Of a stretch of DNA of 64,000 bases, positions 26,885 through 35,446 are shown piece after piece (the first letter of the stretch is position 1; the number at the start of each line of letters is the position of its first letter). A model generated the notes under the pieces. That model was given only the letters and a program-made list of their open reading frames with translations. It did no database searches and was not told the origin of the DNA. Source of the DNA: Edaphobacter sp. (GTDB lineage: Bacteria; Acidobacteriota; Terriglobia; Terriglobales; Acidobacteriaceae). Where the stretch lies: assembly GCF_028283685.1 (NCBI RefSeq), contig NZ_JAPWKF010000007.1:682001-746000 (forward strand), written 5' to 3'. A program made the translations under genes and the position numbers.

Positions 26885-28482
26885 TTGTGCTTCATATCCA
26901 GCCCGAACTTCGGCGCGCCCTTGGTTCCACTGATCTTGACCGGGATCTCGGCGCCTGCGCCATTCTTGCGGAAGAACGGATCGACCGGCTTCAACAGCCA
27001 TGACTTCCACCACGTCGCCACCATATTGGAGAGCGCAGCCTTGGTTCTTACCTTGCCATTGAAGTCCAGCTCGTTACCATCAAGCGAGTAGACGCCCACC
27101 AGATTAACGTCTGCACCGGGAAGCGAGTAGCCCAGCTTGCTGAAGCGCAGCTTGCCGCCTCCCATGCCGAAGGCTCCCACCATCTGCGAAGCGACATCTT
27201 CTGCGCCTGGCTTGGCATCCTTCGCATCGCCACGCGCCCGCAGGCTAAGCATATCGATCTTGTCCTGCCACTCGGGATTCGTGAAGTGAATGGAGCGAAG
27301 CTTGAAACCTCCATTGAGGCCGAGCTTCTGCGTGACACTCTCCTTTCCCGGACGAATGTGCAGCTTGGTCTTCATCTGGAGCTGCCCGGTCATGATCACC
27401 GGCTTGGTCTTCACCGCAAGCTCCAGAAAATCCTGGATCCGGCCGTTCGGCACGTCCACGTTGAGATCGATATTGTGTCCTACACCCTTGATATTGATGA
27501 TGGCGCCGGAGCAACTGAACTCCGATCGGCCAAGCCTTGCGTCTACAGGCTGAAGATACGTATCGCCGCTCGTGCCATCGACGATAGCGTGAAACTTTGT
27601 GTGCAGTGGCACAGGGTTATTTGCCGTATCCAGCGAGAAATTCGGCACGTCAGCCACTCCATCGACAACGATACGATCGAGCTGTCCGCTAAAGTCCCCG
27701 ATCGATGAGAGCGTGCCGCCGATTCCCTTGATCGTCCCAAGGTCGACGTGATCGAAAATATACTTTCCCGTGATGGACGAATCACCCGGACTCTCATTCA
27801 CCCACGGCCCAAAGGTCCCCTCGGCGTGGATGTCACCGCGCGGGATGGCGTTCACCAGATTCGCATCGTAGCGCCACGGCTCGTTCGGGCCTACATTGTG
27901 CATCACGATATGCTGCAGTACAAACTCTTTAGGATCTTTGTCGGGCTTCGCTGTGCCGATAATCAGCTTGGAGTCTTCGCAGTCAATCTCGTCCACAACG
28001 ATCTTGATCTTGCCGATGTGCCTGTCGCTCTTCGCAGCCTGCTGCCGCATCTCCCGTGGAGGAATGCTGATCGTCATGCCCTTCACCTTCACCGTGCCGA
28101 CATGCATCGGCTTGAGAAACAGGCCCATCAGGTTCGCGTGAAAGGAGAAGTGATCCAGCGAGATCAGGGGGTCTTTTGCTCCCGCCTCAACGACATCGTC
28201 CGGCGGGTAGATCTTCAGGCCGTCTCCCGACACCTCGAATCCCTTGACGACCGAGACCTCAAAGTTATCCAATTCCACCCGGCTGTCGAACCTGGTGCTC
28301 AGGGTTTCGATGACTCGCCCCTTAAGGATCGGGCCTGAGCGATAGAACATGATCTGAGCAATCGTTGCCACAACGATGACAGCGATCAGAAGCGAGATCG
28401 AGATCCACCACCATATACTGTGCCTCTTCTTCGCCGACTCCTGGTTGTTCTCCGGAGTCAGGCCTTCGTGCGGCGTGCTCAT
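26869..28482 (-). CDS. AsmA-like envelope protein
   Basis: About 537 aa. Short cytoplasmic lead, one transmembrane helix at about 22-45 (WWWISISLLIAVIVVATIAQI), then an AsmA/DUF748-type beta-rich domain starting SGPILKGRVIETLSTRFDSRVEL, the usual chorein-like opening. The rest alternates hydrophobic strands (for example GKYIFDHVDLGTIKGIGGTL) as in the TamB/AsmA/YhdP superfamily, thought to move phospholipid between membranes. ATG 28482 is chosen because the longer frame adds 54 non-conserved residues in the promoter region shared with the divergent metallopeptide operon. Confidence 0.8.
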   Translation of the reverse strand: MSTPHEGLTPENNQESAKKRHSIWWWISISLLIAVIVVATIAQIMFYRSGPILKGRVIETLSTRFDSRVELDNFEVSVVKGFEVSGDGLKIYPPDDVVEAGAKDPLISLDHFSFHANLMGLFLKPMHVGTVKVKGMTISIPPREMRQQAAKSDRHIGKIKIVVDEIDCEDSKLIIGTAKPDKDPKEFVLQHIVMHNVGPNEPWRYDANLVNAIPRGDIHAEGTFGPWVNESPGDSSITGKYIFDHVDLGTIKGIGGTLSSIGDFSGQLDRIVVDGVADVPNFSLDTANNPVPLHTKFHAIVDGTSGDTYLQPVDARLGRSEFSCSGAIINIKGVGHNIDLNVDVPNGRIQDFLELAVKTKPVIMTGQLQMKTKLHIRPGKESVTQKLGLNGGFKLRSIHFTNPEWQDKIDMLSLRARGDAKDAKPGAEDVASQMVGAFGMGGGKLRFSKLGYSLPGADVNLVGVYSLDGNELDFNGKVRTKAALSNMVATWWKSWLLKPVDPFFRKNGAGAEIPVKISGTKGAPKFGLDMKHKEKGE

Positions 28483-28659
28483 AAAAGCTTTGGATGCACA
28501 TTGTTGAGGACAGATGCCAGGTTTAACCGCAATCCACCACAAATCGCAAAAAACTTTTCGAAACCCTGTTACCGTTCCACGCAGTTCGAATCTAACGGGG
28601 CAGATCGTGCGTACTCTCAGTATGCAACCCCGTAACAACACCACAAGGAGATTTGAGAG

Positions 28660-28950
28660 ATGAAGAACTCACTGAAGGCAATGATGATGAGCGCAGCTGT
28701 CACCGGACTGCTGAGCGGCTCCGCCACCCCCATCCATGCATCGACCCTGCAGGGAACCCAGCTCGGTCAGCTCTCAAGCGCCTCGGCTACCTTCCTCGGT
28801 GCCGACAAAGATAAGCACGCTTGTAAGGGCCAGAACAGCTGCAAGGGCAAGGGCGGATGCAAGGCCGGAGATAACGGCTGCAAGGGCAAGAACAGCTGCA
28901 AGGGCAAGGGCGGATGCGCCACCGACGGTTCCAAGCCACCGGCAGCTTAA
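28660..28950 (+). CDS. Six-cysteine exported RiPP precursor (bufferin/HvfA-like)
   Basis: 96 aa. A Sec-type signal peptide (1-28, MKNSLKAMMMSAAVTGLLSG to IHA) is followed by a spacer and a Cys/Lys/Gly-rich core at 50-90. Six cysteines: 55, 61, 67, 74, 80, 86, in two near-identical units (CKGQNSCKGKGGC and CKGKNSCKGKGGC). In related systems the MNIO enzyme converts cysteines of such cores to thiooxazole or oxazolone/thioamide groups that bind copper; the peptide acts in the periplasm. The next genes encode that enzyme and its partner, so a modified metal-binding peptide is the best reading. AAGGAG sits 9 nt before ATG. The basic core differs from the EGKCG repeats of HvfA. Modification and metal are inferred. 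Confidence 0.85.
   Translation: MKNSLKAMMMSAAVTGLLSGSATPIHASTLQGTQLGQLSSASATFLGADKDKHACKGQNSCKGKGGCKAGDNGCKGKNSCKGKGGCATDGSKPPAA
28822..28917 (+). repeat. Tandem 39-bp duplication in the precursor core
   Basis: 28822-28860 and 28879-28917 are identical at 37 of 39 positions (TGT/TGC and CAG/AAG changes), separated by 18 bp encoding KAGDNG. Each copy encodes one three-cysteine unit. Confidence 0.85.
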
Positions 28951-28964
28951 TTCCACCGCAATTC

Positions 28965-29008
28965 ACTGTATCGCGGCAGCAGGTCAACGCGTGCCGCCGC
29001 GATACAGT
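28965..29008 (+). promoter_or_regulatory. Strong intercistronic hairpin between precursor and MNIO gene
   Basis: A 13-bp perfect inverted repeat, ACTGTATCGCGGC (28965-28977) and GCCGCGATACAGT (28996-29008), with an 18-nt loop. No T run follows, so it is more likely an RNA-stability element or partial attenuator that keeps precursor mRNA in excess of the enzyme genes. Confidence 0.65.
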
Positions 29009-29052
29009 ATCTCTCATCAAACACCAGCGAATCAGGCACCAAGGAACGCAGC

Positions 29053-29913
29053 ATGCCGGCAAATCGTTTTAACGGATTCACAGACTACGGCGTAGGCATC
29101 GGTCTCCGTGTGCCGCACTATCAGCACATCCTTGAGAAGAAGCCCGTCGTCGACTGGTTCGAGATCATCTCGGAGAACTACATGATCGACGGCGGCCGTC
29201 CGCTGACGATCCTCGACAGCATCCTCGATCAGTACCGCGTCGTGCAGCATGGCGTCTCCATGTACTTCGGCTCGGCCGACAAACTATCGCGCGAACACCT
29301 GCGCCGCCTGAAAGATCTCGTTCGCCGTACCAATACACCGTGGCTCTCCGACCATCTCTGCTGGGGATCGGTCGACGGAACCTACACCCACGACCTGCTG
29401 CCGATGCCCTACACATTTGAGGCCGCAAAGATCACCGCGGAAAAGATCCGCCAGGTACAGGACTTTCTCGAAATACCGATCGCCGTCGAAAACGTCTCCA
29501 GCTACGCCGAATATCACCTCTCCGAGATGACCGAGTGGGAGTTCCTCAACGAGGTCGTCGAACAGGCCGACTGTGGCATTCTGCTCGACGTCAACAACAT
29601 CTATGTCTCCTCGCAGAACCACAGCTTCGACCCGCATACCTACGTCAACGCTGTCCCCGCGGAGCGCGTTGCGCAGATCCACATCGCCGGCCACTCGAAG
29701 TTTGAGAAGTACATCCTCGACACGCACGATCACCCTGTGCTCGATCCCGTATGGAAGCTCTATGCACGAGCCATCGAGCGCTGCGGCCCCACGGCAACGC
29801 TGCTGGAGTGGGACGATCGCATCCCGTCATTCGATGAAGTTCATGCCGAAGCTCTGAAAGCAACTCGCTACCTCGATGCAGCCGCACAATCGCCGCTGGC
29901 GGTGACCGCATGA
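29053..29913 (+). CDS. bufB: MNIO-family (DUF692) multinuclear iron oxidase, BufB/HvfB-like
   Basis: 286 aa, TIM-barrel DUF692 protein. These enzymes use two or three iron ions and O2 to oxidise cysteine residues of a precursor peptide. Metal-ligand motifs are intact: HGVSM (His66), SDHLCWG (Asp100, His101), HDLLPMPY (His113), ENVSSY (Glu146), LDVNNIYVSSQNH (Asp179, Asn181), HIAGH (His210, His214), DTHDHPV (225-227) and LLEWD (Glu252). The opening GVGIGLRVPHY and SENY are also typical. It overlaps the next gene by 4 nt (ATGA) and follows the precursor by 100 nt. The symbol follows family usage; identity to characterised BufB was not tested. Confidence 0.93.
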   Translation: MPANRFNGFTDYGVGIGLRVPHYQHILEKKPVVDWFEIISENYMIDGGRPLTILDSILDQYRVVQHGVSMYFGSADKLSREHLRRLKDLVRRTNTPWLSDHLCWGSVDGTYTHDLLPMPYTFEAAKITAEKIRQVQDFLEIPIAVENVSSYAEYHLSEMTEWEFLNEVVEQADCGILLDVNNIYVSSQNHSFDPHTYVNAVPAERVAQIHIAGHSKFEKYILDTHDHPVLDPVWKLYARAIERCGPTATLLEWDDRIPSFDEVHAEALKATRYLDAAAQSPLAVTA

Positions 29914-30803
29914 GCTCGCTCGCACAATTGCAGCGCCAGATGGCCACCGCCGTCATGCGTCCGCTCACGCGCTCTGAAACCACGCGGCAGCGCGACGCCA
30001 ACGGCCGCTCCGTTGCAGCAGAAGCGGATTCGTTCATCAAGCCGAACGATCGCCTCAGCTCCTTCGAACGGCTCGAGATCTATAACCGCCAGTACTGGTT
30101 TCGCCTCTTCTCTTCCTTCGAAGAAGACTTCCCCGGCCTGAGATCCATCGTCGGCTCTCGTCGCTTCAATCGCCTCATGCGCGCCTATCTTGAGACAAAC
30201 CCCTCGCGCTCGTTCACGCTGCGCAACCTTGGCTCCTCCATCGTGCCGTGGCTGCAGCAGAACCCGCAGTACGCCGAGCCTCACACCGAGAGCGCCATCG
30301 CGATGGCAGCACTGGAGTGGGCACACATCGAGGCCTTCGATAACGCAAGGCTTCCCCCTCTTGCTCCCGACGCCATCGCTTCGCTCGGTGACGAGACACA
30401 GCTTGCCCTGCAGCCTTTCGTGCGATTGATCGCCTCGCCATACGCGGTCGATGATGCCCTCATCGCCATCAAGGACAACGCGCATGCCGCAGGCACGCAG
30501 GCCTCAAATGCCGTCACGCTTCACCTTGTACGGCGCAACCGTTCGCGTCGCCCCAAGCGCGAGCAGATCCATCTCGCCGTGCACCGTCACGAAGACACGG
30601 TCTATTACAAACGTCTCGCGTTCGAAGACTATCAACTCCTTCGAGCCTTTGAAGCCAATGCCACGCTCAGCGACGCGATCGACGCGGCTTTTCTCGACAG
30701 CAGCATCGCCGAAGCCGACCGGCCAGCGCATCTTCAGTCGGCCTTCCAGTACCTCATGCAGATGGGCTGGCTCTGCCTGCCATCCGCTACGGAGCAACCA
30801 TGA
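29910..30803 (+). CDS. bufC: DUF2063 partner protein, BufC/HvfC-like
   Basis: 297 aa. The N-terminal DUF2063 domain (about 1-110) shows LAQLQRQMATAVM, then LSSFERLEIYNRQYWFRLF and EEDFPGLRSIVG, the common signature. The C-terminal half resembles the RRE-like/helical part of these proteins and ends ALQYLMQMGWL-like. In MNIO systems this protein binds the precursor and presents it to the iron enzyme. Overlaps at both ends are 4 nt (ATGA), so it is translationally coupled to bufB and doxX. Confidence 0.88.
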   Translation: MSSLAQLQRQMATAVMRPLTRSETTRQRDANGRSVAAEADSFIKPNDRLSSFERLEIYNRQYWFRLFSSFEEDFPGLRSIVGSRRFNRLMRAYLETNPSRSFTLRNLGSSIVPWLQQNPQYAEPHTESAIAMAALEWAHIEAFDNARLPPLAPDAIASLGDETQLALQPFVRLIASPYAVDDALIAIKDNAHAAGTQASNAVTLHLVRRNRSRRPKREQIHLAVHRHEDTVYYKRLAFEDYQLLRAFEANATLSDAIDAAFLDSSIAEADRPAHLQSAFQYLMQMGWLCLPSATEQP

Positions 30804-31309
30804 ACGTCCTTGCTCGCGCCGCCAGCATTCATCAGTATTTTTGCAACATCGCTGAAAAACTTGCGTCCCCCTTTCTTCTTCTCGTCCGCCTCTATTGGGG
30901 CTGGCAGTTTACGCAGACCGGTCTGGGCAAGCTGCACAACCAGCCGAAGATCGTTGAGTTCTTCTCCTCGCTCAACATCCCCTTCCCCGCCCTCAACGCG
31001 CACTTTGTTTCAGGTCTGGAGTTCTTCGGCGGCATCCTGCTCTTCCTCGGACTTTTTTCGCGGCCGATCTCCTTCCTGCTGACCTGCTCCATGTTCGTTG
31101 CATACTGGACCGCCGATCACGAAGCATTGCTCTCGGTCTTCTCGAACCCCGAGAAGTTTTACGGCGCCGATCCATACACCTTCCTCTTCGCCGCGCTGTT
31201 GATCCTCCTCTTCGGCCCCGGAATCTTTTCGCTTGACGCGCTCATCGCAACGCGATTCCATCCATACATGCGTCAACCACGCTGGGGAGCGAATGCCGTC
31301 GCAGACTGA
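30800..31309 (+). CDS. DoxX-family membrane protein
   Basis: 169 aa with four transmembrane helices (about 20-40, 68-90, 94-115, 125-145). DoxX signature RLYWGWQFTQTGLGKL at about 31-46 and SGLEFFGGILLFLGLFSRP at about 70-88. DoxX proteins are small quinone-linked or redox-related membrane proteins and are frequent fourth members of MNIO peptide operons; role there is not established. Overlaps bufC by 4 nt and the sigma gene by 17 nt. Confidence 0.88.
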   Translation: MNVLARAASIHQYFCNIAEKLASPFLLLVRLYWGWQFTQTGLGKLHNQPKIVEFFSSLNIPFPALNAHFVSGLEFFGGILLFLGLFSRPISFLLTCSMFVAYWTADHEALLSVFSNPEKFYGADPYTFLFAALLILLFGPGIFSLDALIATRFHPYMRQPRWGANAVAD

Positions 31310-31913
31310 AGGAAGGGACGAGGCCGCGATGATCGAGAAGGTGTTAGGCGGGCAAACCGAAACCTTCCATGAGCTCATTCGCCCTTACGAGCGAAGTGTT
31401 TACCTGATGGCGCTCTCGTTGCTGCACAACGAAGCCGAGGCCGAAGATGCCGCGCAGGAGGCCTTCATCAAGGCCTATCGTCATCTTGGCAAGTTCCGTT
31501 CCGACTCGCGTTTCAGCACGTGGCTCATCGCCATCGCTCTCAACGAGGCGCGCGCACGACTTCGCAGGAAGCAGCCGCAGCTCACCGACTCCATCGATGA
31601 CACCAGCGAAAACTCTCCCGTTCCGGCGCAGCTCACCGACTGGCGCGAGATTCCCTCCGAGACGCTCGAGCGTAAAGAAGTTCGCTCGCTCGTACGCAGC
31701 GCCCTCGACGCACTCCCTCTCGCCTATCGCGAAGTCTTCGTGCTTCGCGAACTGGAAGAGCGCAATGTCCAGGAGACCGCAGACGCACTTGACATCACCA
31801 TAGCTTCGGTCAAGATGAGGCTCCATCGCGCGCGGCTGATGCTGCAGAAACAGCTTGCGCCACAGTTGAAGTCAGCTGTACCGGTTAGCCGAAGGAGGTT
31901 CCCATGGTTCTGA
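31293..31913 (+). CDS. ECF sigma factor of the MNIO peptide operon
   Basis: About 206 aa. Region 2: FHELIRPYERSVYLMALSLL, EAEDAAQEAFIKAYRHLGKFR, STWLIAIALNEARARLRR. Region 4: LPLAYREVFVLRELEERNVQETA and the helix-turn-helix DITIASVKMRLHRARLMLQ. ATG 31293 (GGGGAG just upstream) overlaps doxX by 17 nt; ATG 31329 is an alternative. The last 10 nt overlap the anti-sigma gene. Placement at the operon end suggests it drives its own operon in response to metal or thiol stress, as other ECF factors do for metallopeptide operons. This is inferred. Confidence 0.93.
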   Translation: MPSQTEGRDEAAMIEKVLGGQTETFHELIRPYERSVYLMALSLLHNEAEAEDAAQEAFIKAYRHLGKFRSDSRFSTWLIAIALNEARARLRRKQPQLTDSIDDTSENSPVPAQLTDWREIPSETLERKEVRSLVRSALDALPLAYREVFVLRELEERNVQETADALDITIASVKMRLHRARLMLQKQLAPQLKSAVPVSRRRFPWF

Positions 31914-32170
31914 ACTGCCGCCATGTCTGGGACTACATCTCCGGCTACCTCGACAACACGCTCGATGCGTCAACCCGCGCGCATGTCGAAGAGCATCTCG
32001 CGCACTGTGAGATCTGCTCCGCGATCCTCGACTCTACCCGCAATATTCTGATTCTTACCGCCGACGATCGCGTCTTCGAGCTTCCGCTCGGCTACAGCGA
32101 ACGCCTGCACGCCAGGCTCACCGAAGCGATGCTGAACGTACCGCCCCCCGAGAAAGACACTGATCCGTAG
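31904..32170 (+). CDS. Soluble zinc-finger anti-sigma factor of the MNIO operon
   Basis: 88 aa, no membrane helix. zf-HC2 signature: Cys5, then His31-x3-Cys35-x2-Cys38 (HLAHCEIC), preceded by the usual WDYISGYLDNTLDASTRAHVEE helices. Such proteins hold their sigma factor until the zinc-thiolate site is oxidised or attacked by a thiophilic metal. This would let copper or another soft metal switch on the peptide operon directly from the cytoplasm. GGAGG lies about 7 nt before ATG 31904, inside the sigma gene. Confidence 0.85.
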   Translation: MVLNCRHVWDYISGYLDNTLDASTRAHVEEHLAHCEICSAILDSTRNILILTADDRVFELPLGYSERLHARLTEAMLNVPPPEKDTDP

Positions 32171-32184
32171 GAAAGAGATGCAGC

Positions 32185-32616
32185 CTAGCCGCGATGTATC
32201 TTATGGTGCAACGCCCACTCGACCGCTACGAGCAGCAGCGTCAGGATCGCCAGCCCAATCTGTATCCACTCCGAACGCAGCTTCTCCTTCGAGGCAGGCT
32301 GCACCCTCCACTGCGACGCAGGCCGCGCGCGCAGCGAACGCACGCGCCACACCGAGTAAAGATTCGCCAGCGCCCCAACGGCTGCGAGCACCATCATCGG
32401 AATACGAATCGCATCCTGATGAAACCCCTTCGCAGGGCCATACACCGTGGTCGCAGCAGCTAATGCGCTCAGCCCGATCAGCAGTCTGAATCCACTGATC
32501 GCCATCACAGCCGTGCAAGCACTCTGCAGCAAGATAAACGCCAGGCTGCCGGCGTTCGCAAGACGCAGCCCAACGCCTGACCTCTCCTTGTATTCCGGGT
32601 GCAATTCACTGCTCAT
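32185..32616 (-). CDS. Unknown membrane protein
   Basis: 143 aa with four predicted transmembrane segments (about 23-40, 42-60, 72-90, 118-136; for example AGSLAFILLQSACTAVMAIS and IGLAILTLLLVAVEWAL). No family recognised. Basic residues cluster between helices 3 and 4 (WRVRSLRARPASQWRVQPASK). It follows the NUDIX gene with a 3-nt gap, so they share a transcript, and converges on the MNIO operon with only 14 nt between stops. Confidence 0.7.
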   Translation of the reverse strand: MSSELHPEYKERSGVGLRLANAGSLAFILLQSACTAVMAISGFRLLIGLSALAAATTVYGPAKGFHQDAIRIPMMVLAAVGALANLYSVWRVRSLRARPASQWRVQPASKEKLRSEWIQIGLAILTLLLVAVEWALHHKIHRG

Positions 32617-32619
32617 CCG

Positions 32620-33183
32620 CTACCTCGCTGGACGTCCCTGTTCGATCCATATCTTGTACAGTCCCCACGCCGCCACCGAGCAGTTGTCGACGATCTCACC
32701 GGAGAGCACCATCCGTTCAAACTCAGCGACGCTCACCCGCTTCATCACAAGATCATGCTCCTCCGGATCAGGCTCGGCTTCGCCATGCTTCAGCCCCTCT
32801 GCCAGAAAGACATGGTGCTTCTGATTCATCACGCCATACGCGATCTGCAGCGTGCTCAGCATCGTCATCTGTTCCGCAACCAATCCGGTCTCTTCGCGCA
32901 GTTCTCCGCGCGCAAGCTCCTCCGGATCGACATCGGCCTGCTCCCAGCCGCCCTGCGGAAACTCCGCAAACCGGCCGCCAACGGTGTAGCGAAACTGCTC
33001 GATCAGATACAAAAACTCTTCACCCTCCGGCGTCTTCTCCAGAGGAATAATGATCGACGCCGGGTCCTTGTCGATCACTCCATAGATTCCCCGCTGGCCG
33101 TTGGCCCGTTCGATGACATCCTCGCGCACGCTCGTCCACGGATTGCGATAGACCTCACGGCTGCTGATTGTTTTAATGCTCAA
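32620..33183 (-). CDS. NUDIX hydrolase, ADP-ribose pyrophosphatase-like
   Basis: 187 aa. Hydrolyses a nucleoside diphosphate linked to another moiety. The Nudix box reads GGWEQADVDPEELARGELREETGL; its REUxEExGU core appears as GELREETGL, with Gly for the first Arg, but the metal-binding EE pair is intact. FRYTVGGRFAEFPQGGWE before the box matches the ADP-ribose/GDP-mannose pyrophosphatase subgroup. Normal length. Start ATG 33183 lies 11 nt after the stop of the CocE gene, so it is probably in the same transcript. Confidence 0.9.
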   Translation of the reverse strand: MSIKTISSREVYRNPWTSVREDVIERANGQRGIYGVIDKDPASIIIPLEKTPEGEEFLYLIEQFRYTVGGRFAEFPQGGWEQADVDPEELARGELREETGLVAEQMTMLSTLQIAYGVMNQKHHVFLAEGLKHGEAEPDPEEHDLVMKRVSVAEFERMVLSGEIVDNCSVAAWGLYKIWIEQGRPAR

Positions 33184-33194
33184 AGCTCTCTCCG

Positions 33195-35351
33195 TTACTG
33201 TGGCATCTCGAATTCAAGATGTGACGGATATTTGGACGATCCATAGATCGAAATCGTCTCCGGCTTATACGCAGTTGCAGGCGCCGACATGATGTTCGGC
33301 ACGTACGTCTGCGGGTTGCGGTCGTACAGCGGGAACCACGTCGACTGCACCTCCACCATGATGCGATGCCCCTTCAGGAAGGTGTGATCGGCGCCATGCA
33401 GGCTCCACTTGTACTCCGTCACCTCGCCGGGCTTCACTGCTTCAGGCTTCTCGAAGCTCTTGCGATAGCGGCCCCGCAGAATCTCATCCGCGATCATCAG
33501 CTGATAGCTGCCCATGCCATCCGGTGCATCGTCCGGATACACGTCGATCAGCTTCACCACCCAGTCCGCATCGCTCCCTGTCGTTGCAGCAAACAGGTCG
33601 GCCATCACATCGCCCGTCACCGTCACATCGTGATCGAGAGGAGCTGTGGTGAAGTTGGCAAGATCCTTGCGATCGCTGACGAAGCGCTGATCTTCCACCA
33701 GCCATGGCCGCCACTTCGATCCGTTTCCATACGTCGACTGAATCGGCCGATGACGGTAAGGCACAGGATTCGCGGGGTCGGCAACATACTCCGCCTTCGA
33801 TTCGGCAGACGGCGCCTTGAAGCTCAATCCGTGAGCAGCAGCGAGATACAGCTTGGCCGGCGCAAAGCCCTCCTTCGGAGGCCACGCGCTGTAATGCTCC
33901 CACTTGTTCACGCCGGTACGGAAGCTCGCCGTATCCTTCAGATCAAACCCCGGCTTATCTTTCAGATACTTCTCAAAGAACGGCGCCTCGATTGTCTTGC
34001 GATACTGATCCCCCGTCGCGGCATCGAAGTTGACCGCGCCCAGGTGCCTCGTCGTCGCCACCCATCCACCGTGGTTCCACGGCCCCAGAACAAGGAAGAC
34101 CTCGTGACTCTTGTCGTGCGGCTCCAGTGCGGCATACTGCGCCTGCGGCCCCCACATATCCTCCTGGTCCCACCAGCCGCCCACTTCGAGCGTGGGAACC
34201 TCCACCTTCGTCAGGTGAGGCTCGACCGCCATGTCCTGCCAGAACTTCGAGTACTCGGGATGCGTCAGAAACGCCTTGGCTGTCGGCAGATCGCTCATTC
34301 CCGCACTCTTCGCCGCGCCGGCGAAGTTCACATTGCGCAGAAAGAAGTTGAACGTGTCTTCCGTGCTGTCGACGCGCACATCGGTCTTCTGCGCCTCCAG
34401 CTGCTGCACGTAGTCGAACCCATACGTCTCGCGGAATGCTCCGTTGTGAAAGAAGTCATCCCCCATCCAGATATTCGTCATCGGAGCCTGCGGAGAGATC
34501 GCCTTCACCGCGGGGTGCGCATCGATGCCTGCCATCGTCGCAAGAAATCCCGGGTACGAGATGCCGTAGACGCCGACCTTGCCGTTGTTGTTCGGCACAT
34601 TCTTCAGCAGCCACGCCACGGTATCGTACGTGTCCGTCGTCTCGTCGATATCGCTCTTCGTCTTATGCGCAACCACAGGGCGGTTCATGACGAACTGGCC
34701 CTCCGAGCCATAGCGGCCGCGAATATCGCCGAAGACGAAGATGTAGCCGCTCTGCGCCAGCTCCGGCTTGCTCGCGTTCACTGAATCCGAAGACTCGCCA
34801 TCGATGCCATACGGCGTACGCACCATCAGGAACGGCAGCGGTTCGCCCGATTTCTCCGAGCCCTTCGGCCGCAGGATCACCAGGTGCAGCTTCACGCCAT
34901 CGCGCACCGGCACCATCTCCTCCGTGCGCATGTATTCCACAAAATGATTCAGGTGCGCGCCCTCGTCGCTGAAGCGAACCCACTCCACCATGCCCGATGC
35001 GCTGCGTGGTCCAGTCGCCTGGCGCGACACTCCCGTCACCTTGCCGCTGCTGTCGCGCTCAAAGACCAGCCGCGTCTCCGAGCCGGAGATGAAGAAGTGG
35101 TCTGGCGACTCGGCGCGCAGAAGAGTCTTCGGAGATCTCAAACCCTCCGTGTACAGGGCATCGCCCTCCCGCGTGATCGAAGCGATGATGTCCGGCTCCG
35201 CAGCGATGTGGTACTGGCCGACATACTCATCCAGTTTGGCCGCGGGCAATGGGATCGCTTGCGGATCATCCGTCGCAACCTGCCCCCACGCCACTGCCGT
35301 CGTCAACAGAACAGCTCCCGCCAGCACACACGACCACCCGCAACGCTTCAT
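33195..35351 (-). CDS. CocE/NonD-family serine hydrolase, exported
   Basis: About 718 aa. Signal peptide (MKRCGWSCVLAGAVLLTTAVAWG). A DUF3471-like region (about 30-120, LDEYVGQYHIAAEPDI) precedes the alpha/beta-hydrolase domain: nucleophile GISYPG (G-x-S-Y-x-G), cap and oxyanion elements, and the catalytic His in WNHGGW near residue 420. The C-terminal jelly-roll domain (from about 520) is the X-Pro dipeptidyl-peptidase C-domain. The family covers cocaine esterase, glutaryl-7-ACA acylase and X-Pro peptidases; substrate unknown. ATG 35351 has AAGGAAG upstream; the longer frame adds 75 unlikely residues overlapping the CDGSH gene. Confidence 0.92.
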   Translation of the reverse strand: MKRCGWSCVLAGAVLLTTAVAWGQVATDDPQAIPLPAAKLDEYVGQYHIAAEPDIIASITREGDALYTEGLRSPKTLLRAESPDHFFISGSETRLVFERDSSGKVTGVSRQATGPRSASGMVEWVRFSDEGAHLNHFVEYMRTEEMVPVRDGVKLHLVILRPKGSEKSGEPLPFLMVRTPYGIDGESSDSVNASKPELAQSGYIFVFGDIRGRYGSEGQFVMNRPVVAHKTKSDIDETTDTYDTVAWLLKNVPNNNGKVGVYGISYPGFLATMAGIDAHPAVKAISPQAPMTNIWMGDDFFHNGAFRETYGFDYVQQLEAQKTDVRVDSTEDTFNFFLRNVNFAGAAKSAGMSDLPTAKAFLTHPEYSKFWQDMAVEPHLTKVEVPTLEVGGWWDQEDMWGPQAQYAALEPHDKSHEVFLVLGPWNHGGWVATTRHLGAVNFDAATGDQYRKTIEAPFFEKYLKDKPGFDLKDTASFRTGVNKWEHYSAWPPKEGFAPAKLYLAAAHGLSFKAPSAESKAEYVADPANPVPYRHRPIQSTYGNGSKWRPWLVEDQRFVSDRKDLANFTTAPLDHDVTVTGDVMADLFAATTGSDADWVVKLIDVYPDDAPDGMGSYQLMIADEILRGRYRKSFEKPEAVKPGEVTEYKWSLHGADHTFLKGHRIMVEVQSTWFPLYDRNPQTYVPNIMSAPATAYKPETISIYGSSKYPSHLEFEMPQ

Positions 35352-35446
35352 CCCGTATCTTCCTTTGCGCAAGTTTCGATTCACACGGCCATCAAAGGAG
35401 AAGCCCGGCAGGAATCTACCCTGCCAGGCTGTCTTTGTCCTTCGAT

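Noticed and set aside
28560..28640. ECF promoter for the metallopeptide operon (for example GAATCT-N16-CGTACT or GTTACC-N13-CGAA)
   Set aside because: Several weak matches compete and none has both a good -35 and correct spacing; not called without a second copy for comparison.
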